Shown one piece after another: positions 1 through 8,177 of a stretch of 64,000 nt of DNA. The translations under genes were made by a program, and so were the position numbers. How positions within the stretch are numbered: position 1 is the stretch's first letter; each line of letters opens with the position of its first letter. This DNA comes from Candidatus Symbiothrix dinenymphae (lineage in GTDB: Bacteria; Bacteroidota; Bacteroidia; Bacteroidales; Azobacteroidaceae), in the NCBI GenBank assembly GCA_001417715.1, contig BBRT01000050.1:1-64000 (forward strand), in the 5' to 3' direction. Under the pieces are notes generated by a model, which saw nothing but the letters and a program-made list of their open reading frames with translations, searched no databases and was not told the DNA's origin.

Positions 1-79
1 TGCAAAAAGAATTAATTCATAACTCAAAAAAAAATCGCAAAAAATTTGATTTGAAATTTGGTAGTTAAAAAAACAATCG

Positions 80-87
80 TACCTTTG
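80..87 (+). promoter_or_regulatory. Promoter of leader ORF and lipoprotein gene
   Basis: TACCTTTG matches the Bacteroidetes -7 consensus. A TTTG about 19 bases upstream (57-60) can act as the -33 element. No other TAnnTTTG is visible before the lipoprotein start at 273, so its transcript probably carries a leader of about 170 bases. Confidence 0.75.
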
Positions 88-112
88 CGCCCGATTTCAA
101 AAAAGAAAAGAT

Positions 113-190
113 ATGAACAAAGTTATCAACAGGTTATCCCCCCCCCCCCCCCTATCTACTGATAATCAGCAAGTTAGGTGGTTTTATTAA
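113..190 (+). CDS. Short leader ORF containing a C15 tract (25 codons)
   Basis: An ATG lies 25 bases after the promoter motif and opens a 25-codon frame. It encodes a basic start, five consecutive prolines from the C tract, and ends at TAA 188-190, directly before a hairpin that starts at 191. I do not recognise a product. Position and size suggest a leader peptide whose translation affects the hairpin. With 14 or 17 C the frame would run into the hairpin and stop at TGA 213-215. With 13 or 16 C it would stop at TGA 160-162. Translation is not proven. It could also be a relic of a gene start. Confidence 0.4.
   Translation: MNKVINRLSPPPPLSTDNQQVRWFY
138..152 (+). repeat. Homopolymeric C15 tract
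   Basis: Fifteen consecutive C inside the leader ORF. Runs of this length are prone to slipped-strand length change, and each one-base change moves the stop codon of the leader ORF relative to the downstream hairpin. Confidence 0.9.
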
Positions 191-228
191 AGCTGTATCG
201 AGGCTTATGCCTTGATATAGCTGTTTTT
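191..228 (+). terminator. Terminator-like hairpin (candidate attenuator)
   Basis: A 14-bp stem (191-204 with 209-222, two G-T pairs) with a TTAT loop is followed by five T. It sits between the only visible promoter and the lipoprotein start, so it would need to be relieved for the gene to be expressed. It could simply end the short leader transcript if the lipoprotein has an unseen promoter. Confidence 0.65.
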
Positions 229-272
229 ATGTGCATTAGGTTGAAATTATAAATTTTTAAAATATAAATGTT

Positions 273-1037
273 ATGAACAAAAAAGTGTTTTTAATGGCTG
301 CTCTGGCAGCAAGTGTGGGTGTTTTTAGTGGGTGTAGCGATGACGACGCTCCGGCGTCGCCGGGTATTACTCCCGAAGGTAATGTTCAGGGTGCAGTGGA
401 TGTGCCTTCTACGGTGAACATTGATTCTGTAGCCGTTCCGTATCAGGGATTGGCTGGTATAACTGCTGCTTTTGCAGGTGGTAATTTGACGGTTGAGTTG
501 CCTAAGCCAGATGATAGTCAGCTTGCTCGCCTTTTTAGTGCTGAAACCGTGACCAATATGAAGGCAGCCGGCTTTCAGATAAGCAATGAAACGGTCAAAA
601 GTTTTGAGTGGTCGCCTTATCTCTACGCATTTAAGAACCAACAAGAGGTTGGACAATTTTATTATGCCAACGCTCCTCGATCCAATGATGGCAATAATAA
701 TAATGGCAATTATTTTAACTGGTACTCTGCGGATAGAGATACATCATTTACAGAAACGGAGGCGAGTGCCACTTTTGTGTATGTTGCAGAAGCTGTTACA
801 GTAACAGGAAATTATGCAGAGAAGGATACTACTGTCAATGGAGCTGTGACTATCTATTACACACAGAATGGCTCGTACAATCTTTCTTTCGTTGAGGGGT
901 GGAATATTCGATATTCCACCGGTACAACTCAGTACGTGATTAAAGAAGGGGAAAGTGCAAAATGCACAAGCACCGAAAATGTTACATCTTCAGCAAGCGG
1001 ATTCAAGTGGTATTTTTATAAGTCCACAGGAAATTAG
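273..1037 (+). CDS. Secreted lipoprotein of unknown function
   Basis: 254 aa. The N-terminus is a lipoprotein signal peptide: two lysines, a hydrophobic stretch and a lipobox ending FSGC at Cys21, followed by an acidic SDDD run. In Bacteroidetes an acidic stretch after the lipid cysteine often marks surface export. The rest is rich in Thr, Ser, Asn, Tyr and Trp, with an Asn-rich patch near residues 138-147, and looks like a beta-rich extracellular domain. I recognise no family. The gene stands alone between a phase-variable-looking leader and a terminator at 1072, which fits a variably expressed surface antigen or binding protein. Confidence 0.8.
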   Translation: MNKKVFLMAALAASVGVFSGCSDDDAPASPGITPEGNVQGAVDVPSTVNIDSVAVPYQGLAGITAAFAGGNLTVELPKPDDSQLARLFSAETVTNMKAAGFQISNETVKSFEWSPYLYAFKNQQEVGQFYYANAPRSNDGNNNNGNYFNWYSADRDTSFTETEASATFVYVAEAVTVTGNYAEKDTTVNGAVTIYYTQNGSYNLSFVEGWNIRYSTGTTQYVIKEGESAKCTSTENVTSSASGFKWYFYKSTGN

Positions 1038-1071
1038 CACACAGCGAAGTAATTGCAAATTGCAATAGCAA

Positions 1072-1109
1072 AGCAGGCTTAACCCACCCACCGTTAAGCC
1101 TGCTTTTTT
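1072..1109 (+). terminator. Intrinsic terminator after the lipoprotein gene
   Basis: An 11-bp perfect stem (1072-1082 with 1094-1104) is followed by a T run through 1109. The rnr stop codon of the opposite strand lies at 1094-1096 inside the stem, so the hairpin may serve both convergent genes. Confidence 0.85.
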
Positions 1110-3265
1110 GTGTGGGTAGATACCAACGCATAATCCAGCATTTTGCGTTCCAGATTGGCGCGTGCCACTTTGATGCGGACGGCGTCGCCGAGGCAGTAGC
1201 GTTTTTTGTTGCGCTTTCCGATGAGGCTGTAGGTTTTGTCGTCGTATTCGTAGAAATCGTCGTCTAATTCGCGCACCGGTACCATGCCTTCGCAGTGATT
1301 TTCGTTTATTTCGACGTACAAACCCCACTCTGTGACACCGGAGATGGTGCCATCGAACTCCATCCCGAGTTTGTCGGACATAAATTCGACCTGTTTGTAT
1401 TTGATGGAGGCGCGTTCGGCTTGTGCGGCGATGGTTTCCATGCGCGAACTGTGTTTGCACTCCTCCTCCGTTTTCGTGGCGTCCACCGACCGCCCACCGG
1501 CGAGGTATTTTTCCAGCAAACGGTGCACCATCATATCAGGATAGCGGCGAATGGGCGACGTGAAGTGCGTGTAGTAGGGAAATGCCAAGCCGTAGTGCCC
1601 AATGTTATTGACCGAATACGCCGCTTTCGACATGGAGCGTACGGCGATGGTTTCTACCAAATTTTGCTCGGGCTTGCCTTGCACTTTCACCAATAAATCG
1701 TTGATACTCTTCGATATATCCGTCGGCGAACCGGTGGTTTTGATTTTGTAACCGAAGCGGTGAACAAATTCCGAGAAATTTTGAAACTTGTCGGTGTCCG
1801 GCAAATCGTGGATACGATAGACAAAAGTCTTCGGCTTTTTCGCCTTTCCAATAGTTTCAGCAACGGTTTTGTTTGCCAACAACATAAATTCTTCAACCAA
1901 TTTGTTGGAATCCTTCGCCTCCTTGAGATGCACAGACAAAGGCTTGCCCGTTTCATCAATATTAAACCCCATCTCACTGCGCTCAAAGGCAACAGCACCG
2001 TTTTTGAAACGCTTGTCGCGCAATAGTTTAGCCAAACGGTCTAATGTCAAAACCGCATCTGCAAGCTCCCCGGGGGAGGCTTGATGCTCAATTATTTCCT
2101 GCGCCTCCTCATAAGTCAGTCGCCTGTTGGAGTGAATTACCGTGCGCAGGATGCGGTGTTTTTTGACTTCGGCGTTGTTGTTGAGTTCAAACACGCAGGA
2201 GAAGGCGAGTTTGTCTTCGTTGGGGCGTAGCGAGCAGAGTTCGTTGCACAGCACTTCGGGCAGCATCGGGACGGTGCGGTCAACCAAATAGACGGATGTG
2301 GCGCGCTCTTCGGCTTCGTTGTCGATGATGCTTCCGGCTTTCACATAGTGAGTTACGTCGGCGATGTGCACGCCCACTTCCCAATTGCCGTTGGATAATT
2401 GCTTGATACTCAACGCGTCGTCAAAATCTTTGGCATCTTTCGGGTCAATCGTTACTGTCAATGTCTGTCGAAAGTCTTCGCGCCCGTTCAAATCTTCCGG
2501 TGTGATTTCTTTGGAGATTTTTTCGGCTGCGTGTTCCACTTTTTCGGGATAGGCGTAGGGCAAGCCGAAGTCCGCCAAAATAGCGTGCATCTCGGTGGTG
2601 TTTTGACCGGCATCTCCCAGAATATCAATCACTTCGCCTTGCGGATTTTTGGAACGTTGCGACCATTTGACAATGCGAACAAGGGCTTTTTGACCGGTTT
2701 TGCCACCTTTTAATTTGTCGCTGGGAATAAAAATGTCGGCGGCGAGAATCCGGCTTTCCAATAAGAGGTAGGCAAAGTTTTTGGAAACCTCCAGCGTGCC
2801 CACGAATGTAGAATCTTTGTGTTCGAGAATTTCAATCACTTCGGCTTCGGTGTCGCAGCCTCGACGTTTGGCGAGGATTTGCACCCGCACCCGGTCGCCG
2901 TTCATGGCGTGCATCGCGTTGCGCTCGGCAACAAAAATGGACTTGCTGCCGCCATCCGGTATAAAAGAGTTTTTACCATTGGAACGGCGCGAAAAAATGC
3001 CTTCTGCCATGTTTCCAAGCCGGTTGAGAATATATTTTCCGTTGTCAATTTTGTTCAGGACATCGTCCTGTGCGAGTGCTTCCAACACTTCGGTCACCAA
3101 CTGCCTGCCGGAGTTTTTGGTGATTCCAAACTCGGCGCTCACCTGCTTGTAGTTCATCGCCATTTTGGGATTTTGGTTAAACAAATCTACTATCAGTGGG
3201 GAAATTTCTTTTTTTGTCATTCTTTTTTTTGAGGACTTTCCGGTCCAAAATATTTTTTCTATCAT
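1094..3265 (-). CDS. rnr: Ribonuclease R (RNB-family 3'-5' exoribonuclease)
   Basis: 723 aa, normal length for RNase R. A winged-helix-like N-terminus is followed by cold-shock/OB domains. The RNB catalytic domain has DPKDAKDFDD at residues 274-283, which supplies the metal-binding aspartates. A C-terminal S1 domain begins near residue 640 and the tail is basic. The enzyme degrades structured RNA and takes part in mRNA and rRNA turnover in the cytoplasm. The chosen ATG lies 7 bases after the TlpA-like gene, so the two probably share a transcript. An alternative ATG at 3220 would drop 15 residues. Confidence 0.93.
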   Translation of the reverse strand: MIEKIFWTGKSSKKRMTKKEISPLIVDLFNQNPKMAMNYKQVSAEFGITKNSGRQLVTEVLEALAQDDVLNKIDNGKYILNRLGNMAEGIFSRRSNGKNSFIPDGGSKSIFVAERNAMHAMNGDRVRVQILAKRRGCDTEAEVIEILEHKDSTFVGTLEVSKNFAYLLLESRILAADIFIPSDKLKGGKTGQKALVRIVKWSQRSKNPQGEVIDILGDAGQNTTEMHAILADFGLPYAYPEKVEHAAEKISKEITPEDLNGREDFRQTLTVTIDPKDAKDFDDALSIKQLSNGNWEVGVHIADVTHYVKAGSIIDNEAEERATSVYLVDRTVPMLPEVLCNELCSLRPNEDKLAFSCVFELNNNAEVKKHRILRTVIHSNRRLTYEEAQEIIEHQASPGELADAVLTLDRLAKLLRDKRFKNGAVAFERSEMGFNIDETGKPLSVHLKEAKDSNKLVEEFMLLANKTVAETIGKAKKPKTFVYRIHDLPDTDKFQNFSEFVHRFGYKIKTTGSPTDISKSINDLLVKVQGKPEQNLVETIAVRSMSKAAYSVNNIGHYGLAFPYYTHFTSPIRRYPDMMVHRLLEKYLAGGRSVDATKTEEECKHSSRMETIAAQAERASIKYKQVEFMSDKLGMEFDGTISGVTEWGLYVEINENHCEGMVPVRELDDDFYEYDDKTYSLIGKRNKKRYCLGDAVRIKVARANLERKMLDYALVSTHTKKQA

Positions 3266-3272
3266 AGAATTT

Positions 3273-4634
3273 TTATTTTTTTTTCGTTTCCATCTCTATC
3301 ATTTTTTCTAATCCGGGGTCGCCAAGACGTGGTGCATCGTCCGATAAAATGTAGCCGTTTTTGTTAAAAACCACATAGCGCGGGCTATCCTGAATTTTGT
3401 AATTTCGCTTGATTTTGCTGTCTTCGCCTGCAAAAAGTTGAACACCGGGTATGGATTCTGTTTTAATTTTTTCTATCCATTTCATTTTGTCCTGTTCGGC
3501 GTCCACAGAAAGTCCGATAAATGTGGCTTTATACTTCTTTTCAAGGGCTTTCAGAACAGCCATTTGCTTGTCGGAAGGGCTGTTTCCGGTCTTCCAAATG
3601 TAGGCTACAACCACTTCTCCTTTGAAATTGGAGAGCGAAACTGTTTTGCCATTGATGTCGGGATAGGCAAAATTATCCGAAGCACCCGCATCCGCATCCG
3701 CTTTGCGAAAAGTGCCTGCAATACTCCCTGCCCTGTTTTTTTGCTCTTTCGTTGTCAGCAGGTAACCATATTCGTCAATCATTTTTTCATATTCCCCCTC
3801 AGTCTGAAGGCGTTGCAGTGCCGACAATAAATACTCAACCTTCAACGTGGGGTTGGGAATTTTGTCCAAGTCGTAACCCAGCGACTTTGTGCTATTGTCC
3901 ACAGGTTTCTTGTTCTCCATGCGGTTATACATCAGATAGGTTTTAAGCATATTCTGCCCGCGCGGAAATTTCAAAACATCGTCCGACGAAAACTTGTCGT
4001 CAGACAGCACTTCGTCATAATAAGGGATTCTATCCGCCTCTGTCGGCTGTTTGGCACGCGGCAAATAGAGAAACGACAAAAAATAGTGGTCTAAATCGTA
4101 CTCAATCATTGTTCTAAGCAAATTGTCGAACTCGGCATTACCTGTTTTTATCGACCGCTTGATTGCCGGCACCTCATCGGCAATTTTTTGCAATACCGGG
4201 AAAAACTCCGTGAATGTGGGCAAATCGCGAAACGCCATGAAATAGATGGAGTTGTTGCGAACCGCTTCCGAGGCATCCCACCATTTGTATAACGCCTTGT
4301 TCTCCTTCGTGTTGTCACCATCCAATGTGGCTTTTTTGTTTTTAATATCCAAACTCACTTTGTCGCCCGCCTTGAGATACACCGGATAGTCGATTGGGGA
4401 AACCCCAATGGTGTAAAATCCGTCCGCAGGAGGCACAAACAAAAAGCCAAAAGTGCCGGATTTCCCTGTCTTTGTGGTCGCAAGCACCTGTGTCGTCCCG
4501 TTTTCGACAGACGACAGCTTGACCTCAATCTGCCGGTTAGTTTTAATAGTGCCCGTTATCTCAGCATACTTCGATTTAGCAAAGCCCGAACCACCTGTAA
4601 GCAGCACTGCAACCACCAAAATTATCTTTTTCAT
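3273..4634 (-). CDS. TlpA/AhpC-like thioredoxin-fold protein lacking the CxxC pair
   Basis: About 453 aa with a Sec signal peptide (MKKIILVVAVLLTGGSGFA). The N-terminal half resembles the DUF4369-type domain that precedes thioredoxin folds in Bacteroidetes. The C-terminal ~140 residues are TlpA-like, but where the active site should read WCxPC the sequence is WKTGNSPSDK. Both cysteines are replaced by Asn and Ser, so it probably does not do thiol-disulfide exchange and may be a periplasmic scaffold or binding protein. An upstream ATG at 4649 adds MTNRA. Both starts follow the promoter at 4672-4679. Confidence 0.8.
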   Translation of the reverse strand: MKKIILVVAVLLTGGSGFAKSKYAEITGTIKTNRQIEVKLSSVENGTTQVLATTKTGKSGTFGFLFVPPADGFYTIGVSPIDYPVYLKAGDKVSLDIKNKKATLDGDNTKENKALYKWWDASEAVRNNSIYFMAFRDLPTFTEFFPVLQKIADEVPAIKRSIKTGNAEFDNLLRTMIEYDLDHYFLSFLYLPRAKQPTEADRIPYYDEVLSDDKFSSDDVLKFPRGQNMLKTYLMYNRMENKKPVDNSTKSLGYDLDKIPNPTLKVEYLLSALQRLQTEGEYEKMIDEYGYLLTTKEQKNRAGSIAGTFRKADADAGASDNFAYPDINGKTVSLSNFKGEVVVAYIWKTGNSPSDKQMAVLKALEKKYKATFIGLSVDAEQDKMKWIEKIKTESIPGVQLFAGEDSKIKRNYKIQDSPRYVVFNKNGYILSDDAPRLGDPGLEKMIEMETKKK

Positions 4635-4671
4635 CGCTCTATTTGTCATAAAAAATATCCAATAACGGTGG

Positions 4672-4679
4672 CAAAGGTA
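4672..4679 (-). promoter_or_regulatory. Promoter of the TlpA-like/rnr operon
   Basis: TACCTTTG on the minus strand, about 38 bases before the chosen start. It rules out in-frame starts further upstream near 4808. Confidence 0.75.
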
Positions 4680-5047
4680 GTGATTTTTTTTTAGACAAAA
4701 CAAAATGGCAAAAATCGGGGCTAAAAAATAATTTCGAGTGCTATGAAAAATAATTCTACTGATATTTGTATGGAAAAATATTTGTGTGTGTGCCGTTAGG
4801 TACAACATATTGGTAGAAAAAAAAACATCACCCCCACCTCATTCGTGCCGTAGGTACGAAATATCAATGGCGGTCATATTCCGTCCCTATACGGGACGGT
4901 GGGGTGTGGAGGGTGGATTCCGGTTTCTACCAACATTTTGTCCCTACGGGACAGCAATATCTTTCCATACAATTTCCTGAAGAACCAAAAAAAAATAGAC
5001 AGGGCATGCCCTGTCTATTCGCGTTTCTACAATTATCCTGCTCTCCT
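4680..5047. repeat. Intergenic stretch with short GTCCC...GGGAC palindromes
   Basis: No convincing gene. It holds CCGTCCC-TATAC-GGGACGG (4881-4899) and GTCCC-TAC-GGGAC (4940-4952), short palindromes of a type often scattered through Bacteroidales intergenic DNA. The terminator of the downstream operon begins at 4994. Confidence 0.6.
4994..5019 (-). terminator. Terminator of the first SusC/D operon
   Basis: A perfect 26-base palindrome (13-bp arms) is followed on the minus strand by a long T run (A run 4987-4995 on plus). It lies 29 bases beyond the last gene of the operon. Confidence 0.85.
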
Positions 5048-5992
5048 CTACTTCAACTCCCGAAACATCCCTTGCATGCGGAAGCGATTGCCACCGTCTT
5101 CATAGTCGTAGCTAAATCTGAAGCCTGAGTCAAAACCGACTGTGACGTATTCTGCGGTGCCTTCGATGATGGGCATGCCGCCGCTACCGCTCTCCCAGGC
5201 TGCTACTGTGAAGTTGTTGCCGGTGGCGCCGGTGCGCACAAATTGGATGCCATACCTTTCCAGTGCTGCAAAATAATCCCCAGCCGGATCCCATGAAGTG
5301 TATTCAGCCAGTGTTTCTTTCGTGGTCCCATGCAAAAAACGGACTGCATCGGCTGACGTCGCCGTCAATATGCGCGAGTAGTTTTGCGTAGCAGGTGCGC
5401 CGTCAGCTACCCAAGTCACGCCGCCGTCGTCAGATTTAAGCCTGGTGCTTGTGGCCTCAAGAGAATAATTTCCCGACCACTCGTTCACTAATTTCAGGAC
5501 AAATACTAACTCCGTTCCCTTCTCGGCTTTTTGGTAACCGGATACCGCATCAATAGCCATGCCGATGGCATACAGCGAATCGCAATGCAGGCTCGACGTA
5601 TTGATTGAGAACGGAAAACGGGTGTAGATTTCCCCCGCAGGAAGGGTCGCTTTCCAAGAGGGAATAGTCACCAAAGCACTCGACAAAGGTCGGTACTTCA
5701 CCGTCGCGTCAAGCATGTATTTGCCGTTATACCAATTGATAAGGCTGTCGGCTTGACGGAGTGTAATTTCTACATCCTGCTCTACGCGCTTCGTACCGCT
5801 TGCCGAAATAGAAACGAAAGTACTCTCCTGAGTGCCAAAAGGCACATTAAAGGTGGCTATCCGCTCGTTTGCGCCGACAATATAAATATCCTTTTGATAT
5901 TGTTCGGAAGCCAAAGGGTCAACCACTTCGCACGCCTGAAAAACCGGCGCCACAAAAAGCATTAAAACTGCTATTTTTCTAAATCTGTTCAT
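5048..5992 (-). CDS. SusC/D-locus lipoprotein, DUF1735 (+DUF4361-like)
   Basis: 314 aa. The signal peptide ends in a lipobox (FQAC, Cys20). The N-terminal half, with a ~90-residue immunoglobulin-like segment, resembles DUF1735 (BT_3987-like N-terminus). The C-terminal half resembles the DUF4361 beta-sandwich usually paired with it. Such proteins are surface glycan-binding or accessory lipoproteins of SusC/D loci. It is the last gene of the minus-strand operon, 140 bases after SusD, and is followed by a strong terminator. Family placement is from memory of typical architecture, and the ligand is unknown. Confidence 0.7.
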   Translation of the reverse strand: MNRFRKIAVLMLFVAPVFQACEVVDPLASEQYQKDIYIVGANERIATFNVPFGTQESTFVSISASGTKRVEQDVEITLRQADSLINWYNGKYMLDATVKYRPLSSALVTIPSWKATLPAGEIYTRFPFSINTSSLHCDSLYAIGMAIDAVSGYQKAEKGTELVFVLKLVNEWSGNYSLEATSTRLKSDDGGVTWVADGAPATQNYSRILTATSADAVRFLHGTTKETLAEYTSWDPAGDYFAALERYGIQFVRTGATGNNFTVAAWESGSGGMPIIEGTAEYVTVGFDSGFRFSYDYEDGGNRFRMQGMFRELK

Positions 5993-6029
5993 AATCTTTA
6001 ATTTTTAATTTCTAATTTCTAATTTTTTT

Positions 6030-6132
6030 GTCTTTGAACCGTGATTTTCACAAGATTTTCAAGATTACCATGATAATCTATTCTCTTTCATCTTGCTAAT
6101 CTTGAAAATCTTGTAAAAATCATGGTTCAGAC
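6030..6132. repeat. Long imperfect inverted repeat between SusD and DUF1735 genes
   Basis: Arms 6030-6067 and 6097-6132 are near-complementary and contain the words CAAGATTTTCAAGATTA and GTCTGAACCATGATTTT. The right arm abuts the SusD stop codon. Related GTCTGAAC..TGATTTT words recur at 63910-64000, so this is a dispersed repeat family. It may moderate transcription between SusD and the last gene. Confidence 0.75.
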
Positions 6133-8153
6133 TACCATCCCGGATTTTGCACTAAATTACTATTATTATTCAGAGCCGTTTTTGGGAGTGGCCAAAAATA
6201 ATTCTTGTAATCGAAATACCGGCGACCCTTATCATCATTGATGGTGGTTAGGGTGTGGAAATCCGTACGGAAAGTAAGAGAACCATTCACGGCTCTAATA
6301 TTCATCCCCGTGACGGGTCGGTTGTAGGCTACGTAGGCATCGCCCCAACGACGGAGGTCGTGGTAGCGGTGACCTTCGCAGGCAAATTCAATGCGCCGTT
6401 CTGCTTTGATAAGGGCGCGCATGTCTTCACGAGACGGAAGGGCAGTTAAACCGGGCAATCCTGCGCGATAGCGTATCTGATTGAAAGCATCCAATATCTC
6501 GCCTTCATCTCTTCCCGCCACGGCGATGCCGTTCTCGCTATAGCTGCCGTCCAATTCGTTCAGAGCCTCCGCATAGTTCAGCAACGTTTCCGCATAGCGA
6601 AAAACAGGGAAGTATTTGATTTTTATGCTCCCGGTACGCACCATATCGTCGGGGTGAACGTATTTTTTGCAGGTGTACCCCGTATGGTTATAGTCCACGG
6701 GGGTTGCCGGACTGGCTCCCGCATTTCCGCCCATACCATAGTCTGTCACGATATTCCTATACGCAGCGTTGCTGGCTGAGGTGCCGGGCCACACACAATA
6801 TTGAAATCCCATGGTCACATAAAAACGCATTTCGCGGTTGTCATACATTTTGGCGGCATCGGTATTTAACGTATAACCCGAAAAAGTTTTATCAGCTCCG
6901 ATGGCGTCTGTCGCATCCGGTTGCATGCTAAAGGGCGTGCCGTCTGCCATGTAAAAAGCGGATGCCACATCGTGTGTCAGGTTCAATCCGTTCATGCCAC
7001 CCATATTCGAAGTCATGGCAATGCCGGCAGGGCTGTCTCCTCCTCCCTGCGTCGGACCGCTGGAATAGATGATTTCGTCATTCATTCGAAGCATCACATC
7101 TCCATTAAATACTTCGGCAAACGAGCTGTATGGGTCAATTACAGAGGGGTTGAACTGAGCAATGGGACGGGCGGCGTATGCCGCTGTTACCGTAGCAGGC
7201 AAAGGTGCGGGGGGAGCACTCGCCTTTATTTTGGCGGTGTGCAGTTCGTATAATCCCGTATTTATCACGCGCTGGGCGGCTACCGCGGCTTTTCCCCACT
7301 TGTCATTGTCTTTGGTTTGACTGATGAAATGTGCGCCATCGCTTTTGCGGGTCCAGTCGCTATACAATCCGCTACTGCCGCCGTTATACCAGGGACTGGC
7401 TGCATACAATCGAACGCGGGAAATAGCTGCCATGGCTGCCTCTTTGACCGGAAAGCTTATGTCGGTCTGCGCCCTGCTTGCGCGTGACGGAAGGTTTTCG
7501 ACCGCTCGTTCCAAATCTTTACAAATTTGTTCTACACATTCATCGTAAGTAGAGCGTTCAACGGCCAATTCGTCCGCTGTGGCGTCCACGGCAAATGCTG
7601 TCTCGGGCAAGACAGGCACCGGACCATACTGCAACAAGAGCAAATAGTAATAATATCCCCTCAGGAAATAACATCTTCCCATGAAATCCCGCCTGTCGAT
7701 GTCGGAAATATCCACCACCTCGTGGAGGCGTTGCAGAATAGTACTTGCTTTTCTTATCCCTATATAACACTTGGAATAATTTTCGAACGGCTGCAATCCC
7801 CCTATCGTAGTGGTCGGCGTGAGTTCGTCAAGCAGAAACAAGTTGGCGGCATGACGGGCGTCGGTGAACGAAGTGAAGTTCTCATCCGATGCGCCCTGAA
7901 AAGGCAAAACAACGATATCAAAAGTTCCCGGAGGGTTCGTCCATAAATTCCCTTCGTTCGGCAAATAACTTGCCGCTTCTTGCATGTACTGTAGCACTTT
8001 ATCTCTTCTGGTGAATATGGAATCCAACTGCTGCGTATTTTTGAAGTGGTCGTCCACATCCAGAAAATCATCACATGAGTACAGGAGTATGCCTGATAGG
8101 CAAATGCTGAGCACTCGCATCTTTAATAATATTTCTTTTATAACTGTTTTCAT
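6132..8153 (-). CDS. SusD-family starch-binding-like outer membrane lipoprotein
   Basis: 673 aa. The signal peptide ends at lipobox LYSC before DDFLDVDD, the usual start of mature SusD proteins. It contains the TPR-rich SusD core. The C-terminal RagB/SusD motif (EGHRYHDLRRWGDAY) and the final LVQNPGW are clear. SusD caps the SusC channel and binds glycans at the cell surface. It starts 24 bases after SusC. An internal ATG at 8120 would give a more compact signal peptide. Confidence 0.92.
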   Translation of the reverse strand: MKTVIKEILLKMRVLSICLSGILLYSCDDFLDVDDHFKNTQQLDSIFTRRDKVLQYMQEAASYLPNEGNLWTNPPGTFDIVVLPFQGASDENFTSFTDARHAANLFLLDELTPTTTIGGLQPFENYSKCYIGIRKASTILQRLHEVVDISDIDRRDFMGRCYFLRGYYYYLLLLQYGPVPVLPETAFAVDATADELAVERSTYDECVEQICKDLERAVENLPSRASRAQTDISFPVKEAAMAAISRVRLYAASPWYNGGSSGLYSDWTRKSDGAHFISQTKDNDKWGKAAVAAQRVINTGLYELHTAKIKASAPPAPLPATVTAAYAARPIAQFNPSVIDPYSSFAEVFNGDVMLRMNDEIIYSSGPTQGGGDSPAGIAMTSNMGGMNGLNLTHDVASAFYMADGTPFSMQPDATDAIGADKTFSGYTLNTDAAKMYDNREMRFYVTMGFQYCVWPGTSASNAAYRNIVTDYGMGGNAGASPATPVDYNHTGYTCKKYVHPDDMVRTGSIKIKYFPVFRYAETLLNYAEALNELDGSYSENGIAVAGRDEGEILDAFNQIRYRAGLPGLTALPSREDMRALIKAERRIEFACEGHRYHDLRRWGDAYVAYNRPVTGMNIRAVNGSLTFRTDFHTLTTINDDKGRRYFDYKNYFWPLPKTALNNNSNLVQNPGW

Positions 8154-8177
8154 AAATCTTTATTTTTATTATGTTAT

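Noticed and set aside
191-228. Riboswitch upstream of the lipoprotein gene
   Set aside because: Only one simple hairpin with a T run is visible, with no conserved aptamer motif. The leader ORF plus terminator reading explains the structure better.
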